64,000 nt of DNA from Methylobacterium frigidaeris (GTDB lineage: Bacteria > Pseudomonadota > Alphaproteobacteria > Rhizobiales > Beijerinckiaceae). The stretch covers positions 62,001-126,000 of the forward strand of contig NZ_BPQJ01000010.1 in NCBI RefSeq assembly GCF_022179185.1. Reading direction: 5' to 3'. This document shows positions 54,179 through 63,749 of this stretch, in pieces. Position numbers and translations under genes: made by a program. The notes beneath the pieces are model-generated. The model searched no databases. It was not told the DNA's origin and saw only the letters and a program-made list of their open reading frames with translations. How positions within the stretch are numbered: position 1 is the stretch's first letter; each line of letters begins with the position of its first letter.

Positions 54179-56020
54179 ATGAGCAACGAAGTCCGTCTGC
54201 CGGACATCGGCGACTTCAAGAACGTTCCGGTGATCGAGGTGCTGGTCAAGGCCGGCGACACGATCGCGGTCGACGACACCATCGTCGTCCTGGAATCCGA
54301 CAAGGCGACCATGGACGTCCCCTCCTCCGTGGCCGGCAAGGTCGTGGAGGTGAAGGTCAAGCCCGGCGACACGGTCACGGAAGGTGACCTGCTCCTGGTG
54401 CTGGAGGGCGCGGCGTCGGCCGGCCAGGCCAAACCCGAGGTCGCCGAGAAGGCGGCCCCGGCGCAAGGCTCGGCTCCCGCGGCCGGCGGCTCGCCGCTGG
54501 CGGCGGGCACCGGCCAGGCCGGCTACGGCTCGCCGGCCACCGCCGGCGGGACGGGGGCGTCTGCCGCCCCGGCCCCGAGGGGCGCGGCCCCGGTCTCCGG
54601 CGAGGAGATGCGGGCCGAGGTGCTGGTGCTCGGCGCCGGCCCCGGCGGCTACACGGCGGCGTTCCGCGCCGCCGACCTCGGCAAGAAGGTTATTTTGGTC
54701 GAGCGCTGGGCGAGCCTCGGCGGGGTGTGCCTCAACGTCGGCTGCATCCCCTCGAAGGCCCTGCTCCACGCCGCCAAGGTAATCGACGAGAGCCAGGCGA
54801 TGGCCTCGCACGGCATCAGCTTCGCCGCTCCCCAGATCGACATCGATCAGTTGCGGAGCTGGAAGGAAGGCGTGGTCAAGCGCCTGACCGGCGGCCTCGG
54901 GGGTCTGGCCAAGCAGCGCAAGGTGACGGTCGTCACCGGCACCGCCCGCTTCGTCAGCCCGCACCAGATCGAGGTCGAGCACGAGGGCACCAAGAAGGTC
55001 ATCGGCTTCGACAACGCGGTCATCGCGGCCGGGTCCGAGCCGATCAAGATGCCGTTCATCCCGCACGACGACCCGCGGGTGATCGACTCGACCGGGGCGC
55101 TCGAGCTCGACGGGGTGCCGAAGCGCCTCCTCGTCATCGGCGGCGGCATCATCGGCCTCGAGATGGCGACGGTCTACCACGCGCTCGGCTCCAAGGTGAC
55201 CATCGTCGAGCTGATGGACCAGATCATCCCTGGCGCCGACAAGGACATCGTCACGCCGCTCTTCAAGCGGATCTCGAAGCAGTACGAGGCGATCCACCTC
55301 AAGGCCAAGGTCACGGCGGTCGAGGCGCTGCCTGAGGGCCTCAAGGTGACGTTCGAGGGCGGCTCGGCGCCTTCGACCGACACCTTCGACAAGATCCTGG
55401 TCTCGGTCGGCCGCCGTCCCAACGGCAAGCTGATCAACGCCGAGGCGGCCGGCGTCGCCGTGGACGAGCGGGGCTTCATCCCGGTCGACAAGCAGATGCG
55501 CACGACGGCGCCGCACATCTTCGCCATCGGCGACGTGGTCGGCCAGCCGATGCTCGCCCACAAGGCGGTGCACGAGGGCAAGGTCGCGGCGGAGGCCGCC
55601 GCCGGCAAGAACTCGTTCTTCGACGCCAAGGTGATCCCGTCGGTGGCCTATACCGATCCGGAGGTGGCCTGGGTCGGCCTCTCGGAGAATGAGGCCAAGG
55701 CCAAGGGCATCAAGGTCGGCAAGGGCGTGTTCCCGTGGGCGGCGAGCGGCCGCTCGCTCTCGCTCGGGCGCGACGAGGGCCTGACCAAGGTGCTGTTCGA
55801 CGAGGAATCGAACCGCATCGTCGGCTGCGGCATCGTCGGCCCCTCGGCGGGCGACCTGATCGCGGAAGCCGCGCTCGCCATCGAGATGGGGGCGGATGCG
55901 GAGGATATCGGGCTCACCATCCACCCGCACCCGACCCTGTCGGAGACGGTCGGCATGGCGGCCGAGGCCTTCGAGGGTACGATCACCGACCTCTACATGC
56001 CGAAGAAGAAGGCGCATTGA
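54179..56020 (+). CDS. lpdA: Lipoyl domain-containing dihydrolipoamide dehydrogenase (pyruvate dehydrogenase E3)
   Basis: A 613-residue E3 with an extra N-terminal lipoyl domain (residues about 1-80; Lys42 in 'VLESDKATMDVPS'), a Gly/Ala/Pro linker, then the flavoprotein: FAD motif 'VLGAGPGGYTAAFRAADLGK', redox-active disulfide 'GGVCLNVGCIPSKALLH', NAD motif 'RLLVIGGGIIGLEMATVYHA' and the catalytic His-Glu in 'HPHPTLSE'. The lipoyl-E3 fusion is seen in organisms with AceE-type complexes and may allow direct lipoyl transfer. The start ATG lies 24 bp after aceF, so the operon is aceE-aceF-lpdA. Confidence 0.95.
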   Translation: MSNEVRLPDIGDFKNVPVIEVLVKAGDTIAVDDTIVVLESDKATMDVPSSVAGKVVEVKVKPGDTVTEGDLLLVLEGAASAGQAKPEVAEKAAPAQGSAPAAGGSPLAAGTGQAGYGSPATAGGTGASAAPAPRGAAPVSGEEMRAEVLVLGAGPGGYTAAFRAADLGKKVILVERWASLGGVCLNVGCIPSKALLHAAKVIDESQAMASHGISFAAPQIDIDQLRSWKEGVVKRLTGGLGGLAKQRKVTVVTGTARFVSPHQIEVEHEGTKKVIGFDNAVIAAGSEPIKMPFIPHDDPRVIDSTGALELDGVPKRLLVIGGGIIGLEMATVYHALGSKVTIVELMDQIIPGADKDIVTPLFKRISKQYEAIHLKAKVTAVEALPEGLKVTFEGGSAPSTDTFDKILVSVGRRPNGKLINAEAAGVAVDERGFIPVDKQMRTTAPHIFAIGDVVGQPMLAHKAVHEGKVAAEAAAGKNSFFDAKVIPSVAYTDPEVAWVGLSENEAKAKGIKVGKGVFPWAASGRSLSLGRDEGLTKVLFDEESNRIVGCGIVGPSAGDLIAEAALAIEMGADAEDIGLTIHPHPTLSETVGMAAEAFEGTITDLYMPKKKAH

Positions 56021-56080
56021 GGCGATAACTTCGATGTGGGGCGGCATCGCCGCCGCCCCGCGCAATCTTGATCAAGTCAA

Positions 56081-56249
56081 GCGCGGGATCCCCTCTCCCG
56101 AGTGGGAGAGGGGTAGCGGTGAGGGTGGCGACGGTGCCGGATAAAACTCCGGCCGTACCGCTAACAGCACGACACTCTGCGGTTCGCACTGAAGCGTGCC
56201 ACCGTCACCCCCGACCCCTCTCCCACACGGGAGAGGGGAGGTCCCGCGC
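56081..56249. repeat. Palindromic repeat element, family A (full copy)
   Basis: A 169-bp composite inverted element after lpdA. The ends read GCGCGGGATCCCCTCTCCC and its reverse complement; an inner stem pairs GTGGCGACGGTGCC with the region GGTGACGGTGGC near the right end. The inner sequence shares CAGCACGAC and GGTTCG motifs with the copy at 22021-22187. The gap 56250-56498 beside it shows no gene. Confidence 0.85.
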
Positions 56250-56498
56250 ATCATCTTCGAATGACTATCGACGCGTCAGCGTAGTCGCCAGCGCAGCAGG
56301 CGACAGGGCTGGGACTCTGTGTCCCTGCTCTGGTGCTCTGCGCTCGCAAACATGTCTGCCCGCCGTCCCCAGCGGGATCACGACCCGAACCTTGAGCGTT
56401 GCCACCCTGATCGGCGCCCGCGAAGGCGCCGGCCGGGAGACGACCCCGCGCGCCTTGGCGCACTCGTCATCCCGCAAACACACCAGGAGGACTTGCCC

Positions 56499-58775
56499 GT
56501 GGACGAGCAACTCGAGAAGGCCGCCCTCGACTACCACCGCTTCCCGACGCCCGGGAAGATCGCCGTGCTGCCGACCAAGGACATGAGCACGCAGCGCGAC
56601 CTCGCGCTCGCCTATTCGCCGGGCGTCGCGGCGGCCTGCCTGGCGATCGAGAAGGACCCGGCCCAGGCCGCGGAGCTCACCTCCCGCGGCAACCTCGTGG
56701 CGGTGATCTCGAACGGCACCGCGGTGCTGGGCCTCGGCAATATCGGGGCGCTCGCCGGCAAGCCGGTGATGGAGGGCAAGGGCTGCCTGTTCCGCAAGTT
56801 CGCCGGCATCGACGTGTTCGACATCGAGATCGACGAGACCGATCCCGGCAAGCTCGTCGACATCATCGCGAGCCTGGAGCCGACCTTCGGGGGCATCAAC
56901 CTCGAGGACATCAAGGCCCCGGAATGCTTCGAGATCGAGACCCGCCTGCGCGAGCGGATGAAGATCCCGGTCTTCCACGACGACCAGCACGGCACCGCGA
57001 TCATCGCCGCCGCCGCGATCCTCAACGGCCTCGAGGTGGTGGCGAAGAAGATCGGCGAGGTGCGCGTCGTCTGCTCGGGCGCCGGCGCGGCGGCGATCGC
57101 CTGCCTCAACCTGCTGGTCAGCCTCGGCCTCGACAAGAAGAACGTCCTCGTCACCGACAGCCGCGGCGTGATCTACCAGGGCCGCAACAACCTCGACGCC
57201 CAGAAGGCGCTCTACGCGCAAGTCACCGAGGCGCGCACGCTGGCCGACGCGGTGCCGGGCGCCGACATCTTCCTCGGCCTCTCGGCCGCCGGGGCGCTGA
57301 CGCCGGAGATGGTCAAGGGCATGGCCGACAAGCCCCTGATCCTGGCGCTCGCCAACCCCGAGCCGGAGATCCGGCCGGAGGCGGCCAAGGCCGTGCGCCC
57401 CGACGCGATCATCGCCACCGGCCGCTCGGACTATCCGAACCAGGTCAACAACGTCCTGTGCTTCCCGTTCATCTTCCGGGGTGCACTCGATGTCGGCGCC
57501 ACGACGATCAACGAGGAGATGAAGCTCGCCGCGGTGCGGGCCATCGCGGAACTCGCCCGGGCCGAGCAGTCGGACGTGGTGACGGCGGCCTACGGCACGC
57601 AGGACATCGCCTTCGGGCCCGACTACCTGATCCCGCGCCCGTTCGACCCGCGGCTCATCACCAAGGTGGCGCCGGCCGTGGCGCTCGCCGCCACCGAGAG
57701 CGGCGTCGCGACGAAGCCGCTGCTCGACGTCGAAGCCTATCGCCGCTCGCTGGAGAGCCGCGTCTACACGTCCGGCACGGTGATGCAGCCGGTCTTCGCC
57801 GCGGCGAGCGAGGCGGCCCGCGCCCGCGTCGCCTATGCCGAGGGCGAGGACGACCGGGTCCTGCGCGCCGCGCAGGTCGTGGTCGACGAGGGGCTGGCCC
57901 GGCCGGTGCTGGTCGGCCGCCGCGAGGTGATCGCCGACAAGATGAAGGCTTTGGGCCTTCGCATCGAGGTCGGCCGCGACGTCGACGTGCAGGACCTCGA
58001 CGACGAGGCCTTCCAGGCGCAGGCCGCGCAGGGCTACTACGCCGCGCGCAAGCGCCACGGCCTGTCGCGCGAGGTGGCGCTCGCGGAGGCGCGGCGCAAC
58101 CCGACACTGGTCGGCGCGATGCTGCTCAAGCTCGGCCAGGTCGACGGCCTGCTCTGCGGCGGCACCGGCTCCTATCACAGCCACCTGCGCCACGTGCGCG
58201 AGGTGATCGGGATGGCACCGGGGGTGAGGGCGCTCACCGCCATGAGCCTCCTGCAGCTGCCGCGGCACACCCTGTTCATCTGCGACCCCTACATCCACCT
58301 CGATCCGGGTGCGGAGGAACTGGCCGACATGACGCTCCTGGCCGCCGCCGAGATGCGCCGCTTCGGGCAGACCCCGCGGGTGGCCCTGGTCTCGCATTCG
58401 AGCTTCGGCACCGCCCGCAACCCCTCGGCCGAGAAGATGCGCGCGGCGCTGGCGCTCATCACCGAGCGGGCGCCGGACCTCGAGGTCGAGGGCGAGATGC
58501 AGGCCGACGCGGCGCTCAGCCGGCCGCTGATGGAGCGGGTGTTTCCGGACTCGCGCCTCACCGGCGAGGCCAACCTGCTGGTGATGCCGAACCTGGACGC
58601 CGCCAACATCACCCTCAATGCCCTGAAGGTGGTGGCCGGGCAGGGCATCAGCGTCGGGCCGATCCTTCTCGGGGCTGCCGCTCCGGTCCACATCCTCACC
58701 CACACCACCACCGTGCGCGGCATCGTCAACATGACGGCGGTGACCGCAGTGGCGGCGGCGTCGCGGGCGGAGTGA
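56499..58775 (+). CDS. maeB: NADP-dependent malic enzyme with C-terminal phosphotransacetylase-like domain (MaeB)
   Basis: A 758-residue malic enzyme of the MaeB type, converting malate to pyruvate and CO2. It begins '[20 protein letters not shown]' and has '[20 protein letters not shown]' (metal and substrate region) and the Rossmann motif '[20 protein letters not shown]'. A phosphate acetyltransferase-like domain starts near residue 430 ('[20 protein letters not shown]') and usually acts as an acetyl-CoA sensor. I chose the GTG at 56499 because AGGAGG lies 8 bases upstream; the longer frame has no family resemblance. Confidence 0.94.
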   Translation: MDEQLEKAALDYHRFPTPGKIAVLPTKDMSTQRDLALAYSPGVAAACLAIEKDPAQAAELTSRGNLVAVISNGTAVLGLGNIGALAGKPVMEGKGCLFRKFAGIDVFDIEIDETDPGKLVDIIASLEPTFGGINLEDIKAPECFEIETRLRERMKIPVFHDDQHGTAIIAAAAILNGLEVVAKKIGEVRVVCSGAGAAAIACLNLLVSLGLDKKNVLVTDSRGVIYQGRNNLDAQKALYAQVTEARTLADAVPGADIFLGLSAAGALTPEMVKGMADKPLILALANPEPEIRPEAAKAVRPDAIIATGRSDYPNQVNNVLCFPFIFRGALDVGATTINEEMKLAAVRAIAELARAEQSDVVTAAYGTQDIAFGPDYLIPRPFDPRLITKVAPAVALAATESGVATKPLLDVEAYRRSLESRVYTSGTVMQPVFAAASEAARARVAYAEGEDDRVLRAAQVVVDEGLARPVLVGRREVIADKMKALGLRIEVGRDVDVQDLDDEAFQAQAAQGYYAARKRHGLSREVALAEARRNPTLVGAMLLKLGQVDGLLCGGTGSYHSHLRHVREVIGMAPGVRALTAMSLLQLPRHTLFICDPYIHLDPGAEELADMTLLAAAEMRRFGQTPRVALVSHSSFGTARNPSAEKMRAALALITERAPDLEVEGEMQADAALSRPLMERVFPDSRLTGEANLLVMPNLDAANITLNALKVVAGQGISVGPILLGAAAPVHILTHTTTVRGIVNMTAVTAVAAASRAE

Positions 58776-58799
58776 CCCGGGAACCCGGGACGAAGGGAA

Positions 58800-58826
58800 C
58801 CGGCCGCCGGGCGATCCGGCGGCCGG
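58800..58826 (+). terminator. Perfect 11-bp hairpin terminator after maeB
   Basis: CCGGCCGCCGG, loop GCGAT, CCGGCGGCCGG, 25 bp after the maeB stop. There is no T-tract, but the stem is strong and perfectly placed; a likely terminator. Confidence 0.75.
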
Positions 58827-59029
58827 CCTCGAGGGCTCGCGGTGCTCCGGGCCAAGAGCATCTACCGCATCACATCACACCGGGCTCTCGGACAAGACAT
58901 TATTCCCATGTTTTGCTGCGTCGCGTGACGCAGTATTTGCGCATCTCGACGTTCCTTTCGGAGGCAATCAGGCAAGAAATCTTAACTTTCCCTGGGGAAG
59001 AATGAGAGCTCCTGCTAGAGGGGAGCATC

Positions 59030-60787
59030 ATGAGCCTTGCCAGCAAATTCGTTGGTCTGTGTACCGTCAGTCTGGTGTCGAGCGCCCTGCTGGCAGGGGC
59101 GGTGATGCTGTACCGGCACTCGGACGGGCAGGTGAGGGCGGCCAACGAGAACCGCGTCGCATCGATGCTCCTCGCCGACGAGCTTCGGCAGGTTTCCGAC
59201 GATCTGACAAGGCTCAGCCGGACCTACATCGCCACCGGCAAGCCCACCTACAAGCAGCAATACAAGGACATCGTCGACATCCGCGCCGGCCGGAAGCCGC
59301 GCCCGATCGATTATCATCGCATCTACTGGGATTACGTAGCCGCCGGCGATCCCAAGCCGCGCCAGGACGGCGAGGCCGTGTCGGTGGACGCGCTGATGGA
59401 TCGTCTCGGCGTCACGGCGGCGGAGAAGGAGAAGCTGGCCGAGTCGGTCCGCAACTCCAACGATCTCGTCAAGGTGGCCAACGCGGCGATGAAGCTCGCC
59501 GAGAGCGGCGAGGCGGGGGCCCGGGACGAGGCGATCCGGCTCGTCCACACCGACGAGTACCACGCCGCCAAGGCCCAGATCATGAAGCCGATCGACGACT
59601 TCTACGTCATGCTGGATGCGCGGACGAAGCACGCGGTCGCCGACGGCGAGGGGCGGGCCGCCCTCGCCTTCGCGGTCGTCATCGGCATGCTCGCCGTCAC
59701 GCTCGCCTCGATGATCGCCCTGGCCTGGTTCGCCTACGAGGCCCTGGTGCGCGGCTACGCCGCGGTCGGCGGCGCGATGGGCCGGATCGCCGCCGGCGAC
59801 TACGCCGCCGAGGTTCCGGGGACCGGTCGGCGCGACGAGGTCGGCGACATGGCCCGCAGCCTCGAGACCTTCAAGACCAACCTCGCCGCCGATCTGGAAG
59901 CCCGCCACGCCCGGGAGAGCGAGGAGCGCCGGGTCGTCCGCCGTGCGGAGACGGCGGCCCTGGCCGACGCGTTCGAGGAGGCGGTGGGCGGCATCGCCCG
60001 GACCGTGGCCGCCTCGGCGACCGAGCTGCAGGCGACCGCCCAGGCGATGTCACACCTCGCCGGAGGCACGGCGGAGCGCTCCGCCTCCGTGACCCAGGCG
60101 GCGCAGGAGGCTTCGGCCAACGTCGCCACCGTGGCGGCGGCCGCCGAGGAGCTGAGCGCGTCCGTGGGCGAGATCGCCCGCCAGGTCTCGGATTCGGCCG
60201 CCCTGGCCCGGGAGAGCGTGACGGAAGCCGCGCAGACCGCCGACTTGGTGCGCACCCTGAGCCAGGCGGCGACCCGGGTCGGGGACGTGGTCGCGATGAT
60301 CAACGGCATCGCCGGCCAGACGAATCTCCTGGCGCTCAACGCCACCATCGAGGCGGCCCGGGCCGGCGAGGCCGGCCGCGGCTTCGCGGTCGTCGCCGCC
60401 GAGGTGAAGCAGCTGGCCAACCAGACCGCCAAGGCGACCGAGGAGATCGCGAACCAGATCGGCGACATCCAGGGCGCGACCCGCCAGGCCGTCGACGCGA
60501 TCGGCGGGATCGCGTCGCGGATCGACGATCTGAGCGGCATCTCGACCGCGATCTCCGCGGCGGTCGAGGAGCAGGGGGCCGCGACCCGCGAGATCGTCCG
60601 CACCATCAGCCAGGCCGCGACCGGCACCGGCGCGGTCACGGCGACGATCAACGGCGTGGCCGACGCGGCGGGACAGGCCGGCCAAGCGGCCGGGCGGGTG
60701 CTGAGCGTCTCCTCGTCGGTCTCGCAGGATGCGGAGCACCTCAGCACCGAGGTCACGCGCTTCCTGACCCGGATCCGCGCCGCTTGA
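59030..60787 (+). CDS. Methyl-accepting chemotaxis protein
   Basis: A 585-residue transmembrane chemoreceptor: TM1 (about residues 8-28), a periplasmic helical sensor domain (29-205), TM2 (about 210-236), HAMP (237-290), and the signalling domain with the hairpin tip '[45 protein letters not shown]'. No CheR-binding pentapeptide is at the C-terminus, which ends 'LTRIRAA'. GAGGGGAG precedes the ATG. The ligand is unknown. It is convergent with the paa operon, whose last gene ends 28 bp away. Confidence 0.95.
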   Translation: MSLASKFVGLCTVSLVSSALLAGAVMLYRHSDGQVRAANENRVASMLLADELRQVSDDLTRLSRTYIATGKPTYKQQYKDIVDIRAGRKPRPIDYHRIYWDYVAAGDPKPRQDGEAVSVDALMDRLGVTAAEKEKLAESVRNSNDLVKVANAAMKLAESGEAGARDEAIRLVHTDEYHAAKAQIMKPIDDFYVMLDARTKHAVADGEGRAALAFAVVIGMLAVTLASMIALAWFAYEALVRGYAAVGGAMGRIAAGDYAAEVPGTGRRDEVGDMARSLETFKTNLAADLEARHARESEERRVVRRAETAALADAFEEAVGGIARTVAASATELQATAQAMSHLAGGTAERSASVTQAAQEASANVATVAAAAEELSASVGEIARQVSDSAALARESVTEAAQTADLVRTLSQAATRVGDVVAMINGIAGQTNLLALNATIEAARAGEAGRGFAVVAAEVKQLANQTAKATEEIANQIGDIQGATRQAVDAIGGIASRIDDLSGISTAISAAVEEQGAATREIVRTISQAATGTGAVTATINGVADAAGQAGQAAGRVLSVSSSVSQDAEHLSTEVTRFLTRIRAA

Positions 60788-60796
60788 GGCGCGCCC

Positions 60797-60816
60797 GGGG
60801 GCGGTCCTCCGCCCCC
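60797..60816. terminator. Bidirectional terminator between MCP and paaE
   Basis: GGGGGCGG, loop TCCT, CCGCCCCC, a perfect 8-bp stem between the convergent MCP and paaE genes. Its last base overlaps the paaE stop codon region. It could end both transcripts. Confidence 0.7.
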
Positions 60817-61889
60817 TAGACCTGGTCGAAATCCACCGTCACCCGCCCGGAGGTCGGACGGGCCTGGCAAGTGAGGACGAAGCCGGCCTCCACTTCCCAC
60901 GGCTCGAGCGAGTAGTTCACCTCCATGGCGACGTTGCCGTCGACCACCTTGGCGCGGCAGGTGCAGCACATGCCGCCGCGGCACGAATACGGCAGGTCGA
61001 GGCCGGCGCGGATCGCGGCGTCGAGGACCGCCTCGCCCTCGGCGACCGGGACCTCGGTGGCAATGCCGTCAGTGATGACCGTGGCGAGCGCCGCCGGCGC
61101 CGCCGTCGCGGAGACCGGACGGGCGGCGCGGGCGCGGCCTCGCTCGGCCGGGGTGAAGCGCTCGACATGGACGCGCTCGCGCGGCAGGCCGAGACCGAGG
61201 AGCGCGCCTTCCACCGTGTCGATCATCTCGCTCGGACCGCACACGAAGGCGTGATCGACGAGCGAGGCCGGGACGACATTGCGCAGGAAGAGCGCCGCCT
61301 TCTCGCCGTCGAGACGGCCGTTGAGGACCGAGACGTCCTGCGTCTCGCGGGAGAGGATGTGGAAGACCGAGAGCCGGTCGAGGAAGCGGTCCTTCAGGCT
61401 CTCCAGCGCCTCCCGGAACAGGATCGAGCCGGTGGCGCGGTTGCCGTAGAACAGGAAGAAGCGGCTCTGCGGCTCGGCGGCGAGCACGGTGCGGATGATC
61501 GACAGGATCGGGGTGATGCCGGAGCCCGCCGCGAAACCCACGAAGGTGCGGGCCTCGCCAGGGTGGATCTCGACGCCGAAGCGGCCCATCGGCGGCATCA
61601 CCTCGATCTCGTCGCCCGGCGCGATCGCCTCGTTGGCGAAGCCGGAGAACAGGCCGCCCTCGACGCGCTTGATCGCCACCCGCAAGTCCGGATCGCCGAC
61701 GCCGGAGCAGATCGAGTAGGAGCGGCGCACCTCCTCGCCGTCGATGGTCGCCTTCAGGGTCAGGTACTGGCCGCAGGAGAAGGCGAAGGCCGTGCGTGCC
61801 TCCTCCGGCACCGCGAGGGAGATCGAGACGGCGTCCGGCGTCTCGCGGCGGATATCGGCGACGCGCAGGCGATGGAAGCGGGGGGTCAT
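60816..61889 (-). CDS. paaE: 1,2-phenylacetyl-CoA epoxidase reductase subunit PaaE
   Basis: A 357-residue flavoprotein reductase. Residues 1-100 form the FAD-binding barrel ('FSCGQYLTLKATIDGEEVRR', 'SYSICSG'), 100-240 the NAD(P)H-binding domain ('TFVGFAAGSGITPILSIIRT', 'HAFVCGPSEMIDTV'), and the C-terminal part a plant-type 2Fe-2S ferredoxin with Cys in 'YSCRGGMCCTCRAKVVDGNV' and 'FVLTCQARP'. It feeds electrons to the PaaABC(D) epoxidase. It is 7 bp after paaD and last in the operon. Confidence 0.95.
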   Translation of the reverse strand: MTPRFHRLRVADIRRETPDAVSISLAVPEEARTAFAFSCGQYLTLKATIDGEEVRRSYSICSGVGDPDLRVAIKRVEGGLFSGFANEAIAPGDEIEVMPPMGRFGVEIHPGEARTFVGFAAGSGITPILSIIRTVLAAEPQSRFFLFYGNRATGSILFREALESLKDRFLDRLSVFHILSRETQDVSVLNGRLDGEKAALFLRNVVPASLVDHAFVCGPSEMIDTVEGALLGLGLPRERVHVERFTPAERGRARAARPVSATAAPAALATVITDGIATEVPVAEGEAVLDAAIRAGLDLPYSCRGGMCCTCRAKVVDGNVAMEVNYSLEPWEVEAGFVLTCQARPTSGRVTVDFDQV

Positions 61890-61896
61890 CGGCGCC

Positions 61897-62391
61897 TCAG
61901 ATGCACTTGAAGTAGTCGAACGGCTCGCGGCACACCGTGCAGCGCCACAGCGCCTTGCAGGCGGTGGAGCCGAACTCGGAGACCTTCTCCGTGCCGGCCG
62001 AGCCGCAATGCGGGCAGGCCACCCGCTCCTCGCCGAACAGGGCCCGGCGCGAGGCCTTTCCCGCTGGCGGAGCAATGCCGTAGGCGGTGAGCTTGGCCTT
62101 GCCCGCCTCGGTCATCCAGTCGGTGGTCCAGGCCGGGGAGAGCACGAGGCGCACCCGCGCGTCCGGGATACCGGCCTGCGCCAGCGCGGTCTGCACCTCG
62201 ATCCCGATCACGTCCATCGCCGGGCAGCCGGAATAGGTCGGCGTGATCGCGACCTCGACCCGGCCGTCCTCGACGGTCACCGCGCGCAGCACGCCGAGAT
62301 CTGCGATGGTGAGGACCGGGATCTCGGGATCGCACACGGTCGCGGCGGCGGCTTGCGCCCGCCTGGCCAGATCGGCGTCGGCGGGGGTCAC
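61897..62391 (-). CDS. paaD: 1,2-phenylacetyl-CoA epoxidase subunit PaaD
   Basis: A 164-residue protein. The N-terminal MIP18/DUF59 domain carries 'CDPEIPVLTIADLGVLRAVT' and 'TYSGCPAMDVIGIEV'; the C-terminus has a zinc-ribbon-like Cys set ('CPHCGSAG', 'CTVCREPF'). PaaD is thought to help iron-sulfur assembly of PaaE. The GTG start overlaps the paaC stop by 4 bp (GTGA). Confidence 0.95.
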   Translation of the reverse strand: MTPADADLARRAQAAAATVCDPEIPVLTIADLGVLRAVTVEDGRVEVAITPTYSGCPAMDVIGIEVQTALAQAGIPDARVRLVLSPAWTTDWMTEAGKAKLTAYGIAPPAGKASRRALFGEERVACPHCGSAGTEKVSEFGSTACKALWRCTVCREPFDYFKCI

Positions 62392-63164
62392 CAGGTCGCC
62401 CCCGGATGGGCGCGCTGCAGGTATTGCAGGTCGGCCAGGATGAAGCCGAGATGCTCGCTGTGGCGCCCGGCCCGGCCGCCGCTCTGCATCCAGCCGCCCG
62501 CCGGGCGAGCGAGGGTGGCCTCACGCAGGATGTGGTCGATCGTGGCGTCGAACTCCGCGCGCAGGGAGCGCGGGTCCGGCAGCGTGCCGGCCTCGATGAG
62601 CGCCGCCTCGGCGGCATCGACCTCGAACATCTCGCCCGTATAGGACCACAGCTCGTCGAGGGCGGTGCGGGCGCGCTGGTGGCTCTCCTCCGTGCCGTCG
62701 CCGAGGCGGATCAGCCACTCGCCGGAATGGCGCAGGTGGTAGGCCGTCTCTTTCTCGGCCTTCGCCGCGATGGCCGCGAGCGTCGTATCGCGCGAGGCGG
62801 TGAGCGCCCGGTAGTACGGATCGATGAAGGCCGAGAACAGCACCTGCCGCACGATCGTCCCGGCGAAATCGCCGTTCGGCTGCTCGACCAGCAGGCAGTT
62901 GCGGTACTGCCCGGCCTCGCGGCGATAGGCGAAGTCGTCCTCGGCCAGCCCCTCCCCCGCCACCTCGGCGGCGTAGGCGTAGAAGGAGCGGGCCTGGCCG
63001 ACGCAGTCGAGCGCGATGTTGGCGAGCGCGATGTCCTCCTCCAGCATCGGCGCGTGGCCGCACCACTCGGACAGCCGGTGCCCGAGGATCAGCGCGTCGT
63101 CCGCCAAGCCGAGGATGCCGGCCAGCAGCGGGGTCACTGAGAGGCTGAGGGAGGTGGTGGGCAT
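62388..63164 (-). CDS. paaC: 1,2-phenylacetyl-CoA epoxidase subunit PaaC
   Basis: A 258-residue structural partner of PaaA with ferritin-like fold: 'GLADDALILGHRLSEWCGHA', 'LEEDIALANIALDCVGQARS', 'EKETAYHLRHSGEWLIRLGD'. PaaAC forms the catalytic core that epoxidises phenylacetyl-CoA. It overlaps paaD by 4 bp and is separated from paaB by a 286-bp gap holding a palindromic element. Confidence 0.95.
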   Translation of the reverse strand: MPTTSLSLSVTPLLAGILGLADDALILGHRLSEWCGHAPMLEEDIALANIALDCVGQARSFYAYAAEVAGEGLAEDDFAYRREAGQYRNCLLVEQPNGDFAGTIVRQVLFSAFIDPYYRALTASRDTTLAAIAAKAEKETAYHLRHSGEWLIRLGDGTEESHQRARTALDELWSYTGEMFEVDAAEAALIEAGTLPDPRSLRAEFDATIDHILREATLARPAGGWMQSGGRAGRHSEHLGFILADLQYLQRAHPGATW

Positions 63165-63220
63165 GGGGGCCTCGGGGAATTCGGGGGCCGCGAGTGGACG
63201 ATCACGCCGGTGACGGATGA

Positions 63221-63425
63221 GGCACGGGATTTCTCCTCTCCCTGCGGGCGGGGAGAGGGTCACGGCCCCCTTGCCGGGGCCGTGACGAGCGGAGGCGCAG
63301 CCACAGCGAGGGTGAGAGGGGTCTCGACGGGCCTCCTCCGGCACCTCACCCTCGCCCTGCGGGCTCCCTGACCCCTTCGGTGCTCAGGCCTCTCCCCGCC
63401 CGCGGGGAGAGGAGGACCCGCGCCC
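63221..63425. repeat. Palindromic element splitting the paa operon (family A-like)
   Basis: A 205-bp element with about 37-bp imperfect terminal inverted repeats (GCACGGGATTTCTCCTCTCC on the left; the right end reads out as GGAGAGGAGGACCCGCGCC). Inside are GTCACGGCCCC/GGGGCCGTGAC and GCGAGGGTGAG/CTCACCCTCGC stems. It occupies the gap between paaB and paaC and resembles the family A copies in its GCGGGAT/CCTCTCC termini. Confidence 0.8.
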
Positions 63426-63450
63426 TATTCTTGGAGCGCGCGGGCGCGCG

Positions 63451-63738
63451 TCACATATGCCCCACCTCGTCCGGCACCTCGTAGAAGGTCGGGTGGCGGT
63501 AGATCTTCGAGGCGGTGGGCTCGAACAGCACGTCCTTGTCCGCCGGGTCCGAGGCGACGATCGCCGCGGAGGGCACGACCCAGAGCGACAGGCCCTCGCC
63601 GCGCCGCGTGTAGACGTCGCGGGCGGCCTGGAGCGCCATCGCGGCGTCCGCCGCGTGGAGCGAGCCGACATGCTTGTGCGCCAGGCCGTTGCGGGAGCGG
63701 ATGAACACCTCCCAGAGCGGGATCTTCTGCTCGGGCAT
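63451..63738 (-). CDS. paaB: 1,2-phenylacetyl-CoA epoxidase subunit PaaB
   Basis: A 95-residue subunit: 'IPLWEVFIRSRNGLAHKHVG', 'SLHAADAAMALQAARDVYTR', 'LSLWVVPSAAIVASDPADKD'. PaaB bridges PaaAC units in the epoxidase complex. The ATG at 63738 lies 11 bp after the paaA stop with GGGAGGGG in between. An element at 63221-63425 separates it from paaC. Confidence 0.96.
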   Translation of the reverse strand: MPEQKIPLWEVFIRSRNGLAHKHVGSLHAADAAMALQAARDVYTRRGEGLSLWVVPSAAIVASDPADKDVLFEPTASKIYRHPTFYEVPDEVGHM

Positions 63739-63749
63739 CGTCCCCTCCC

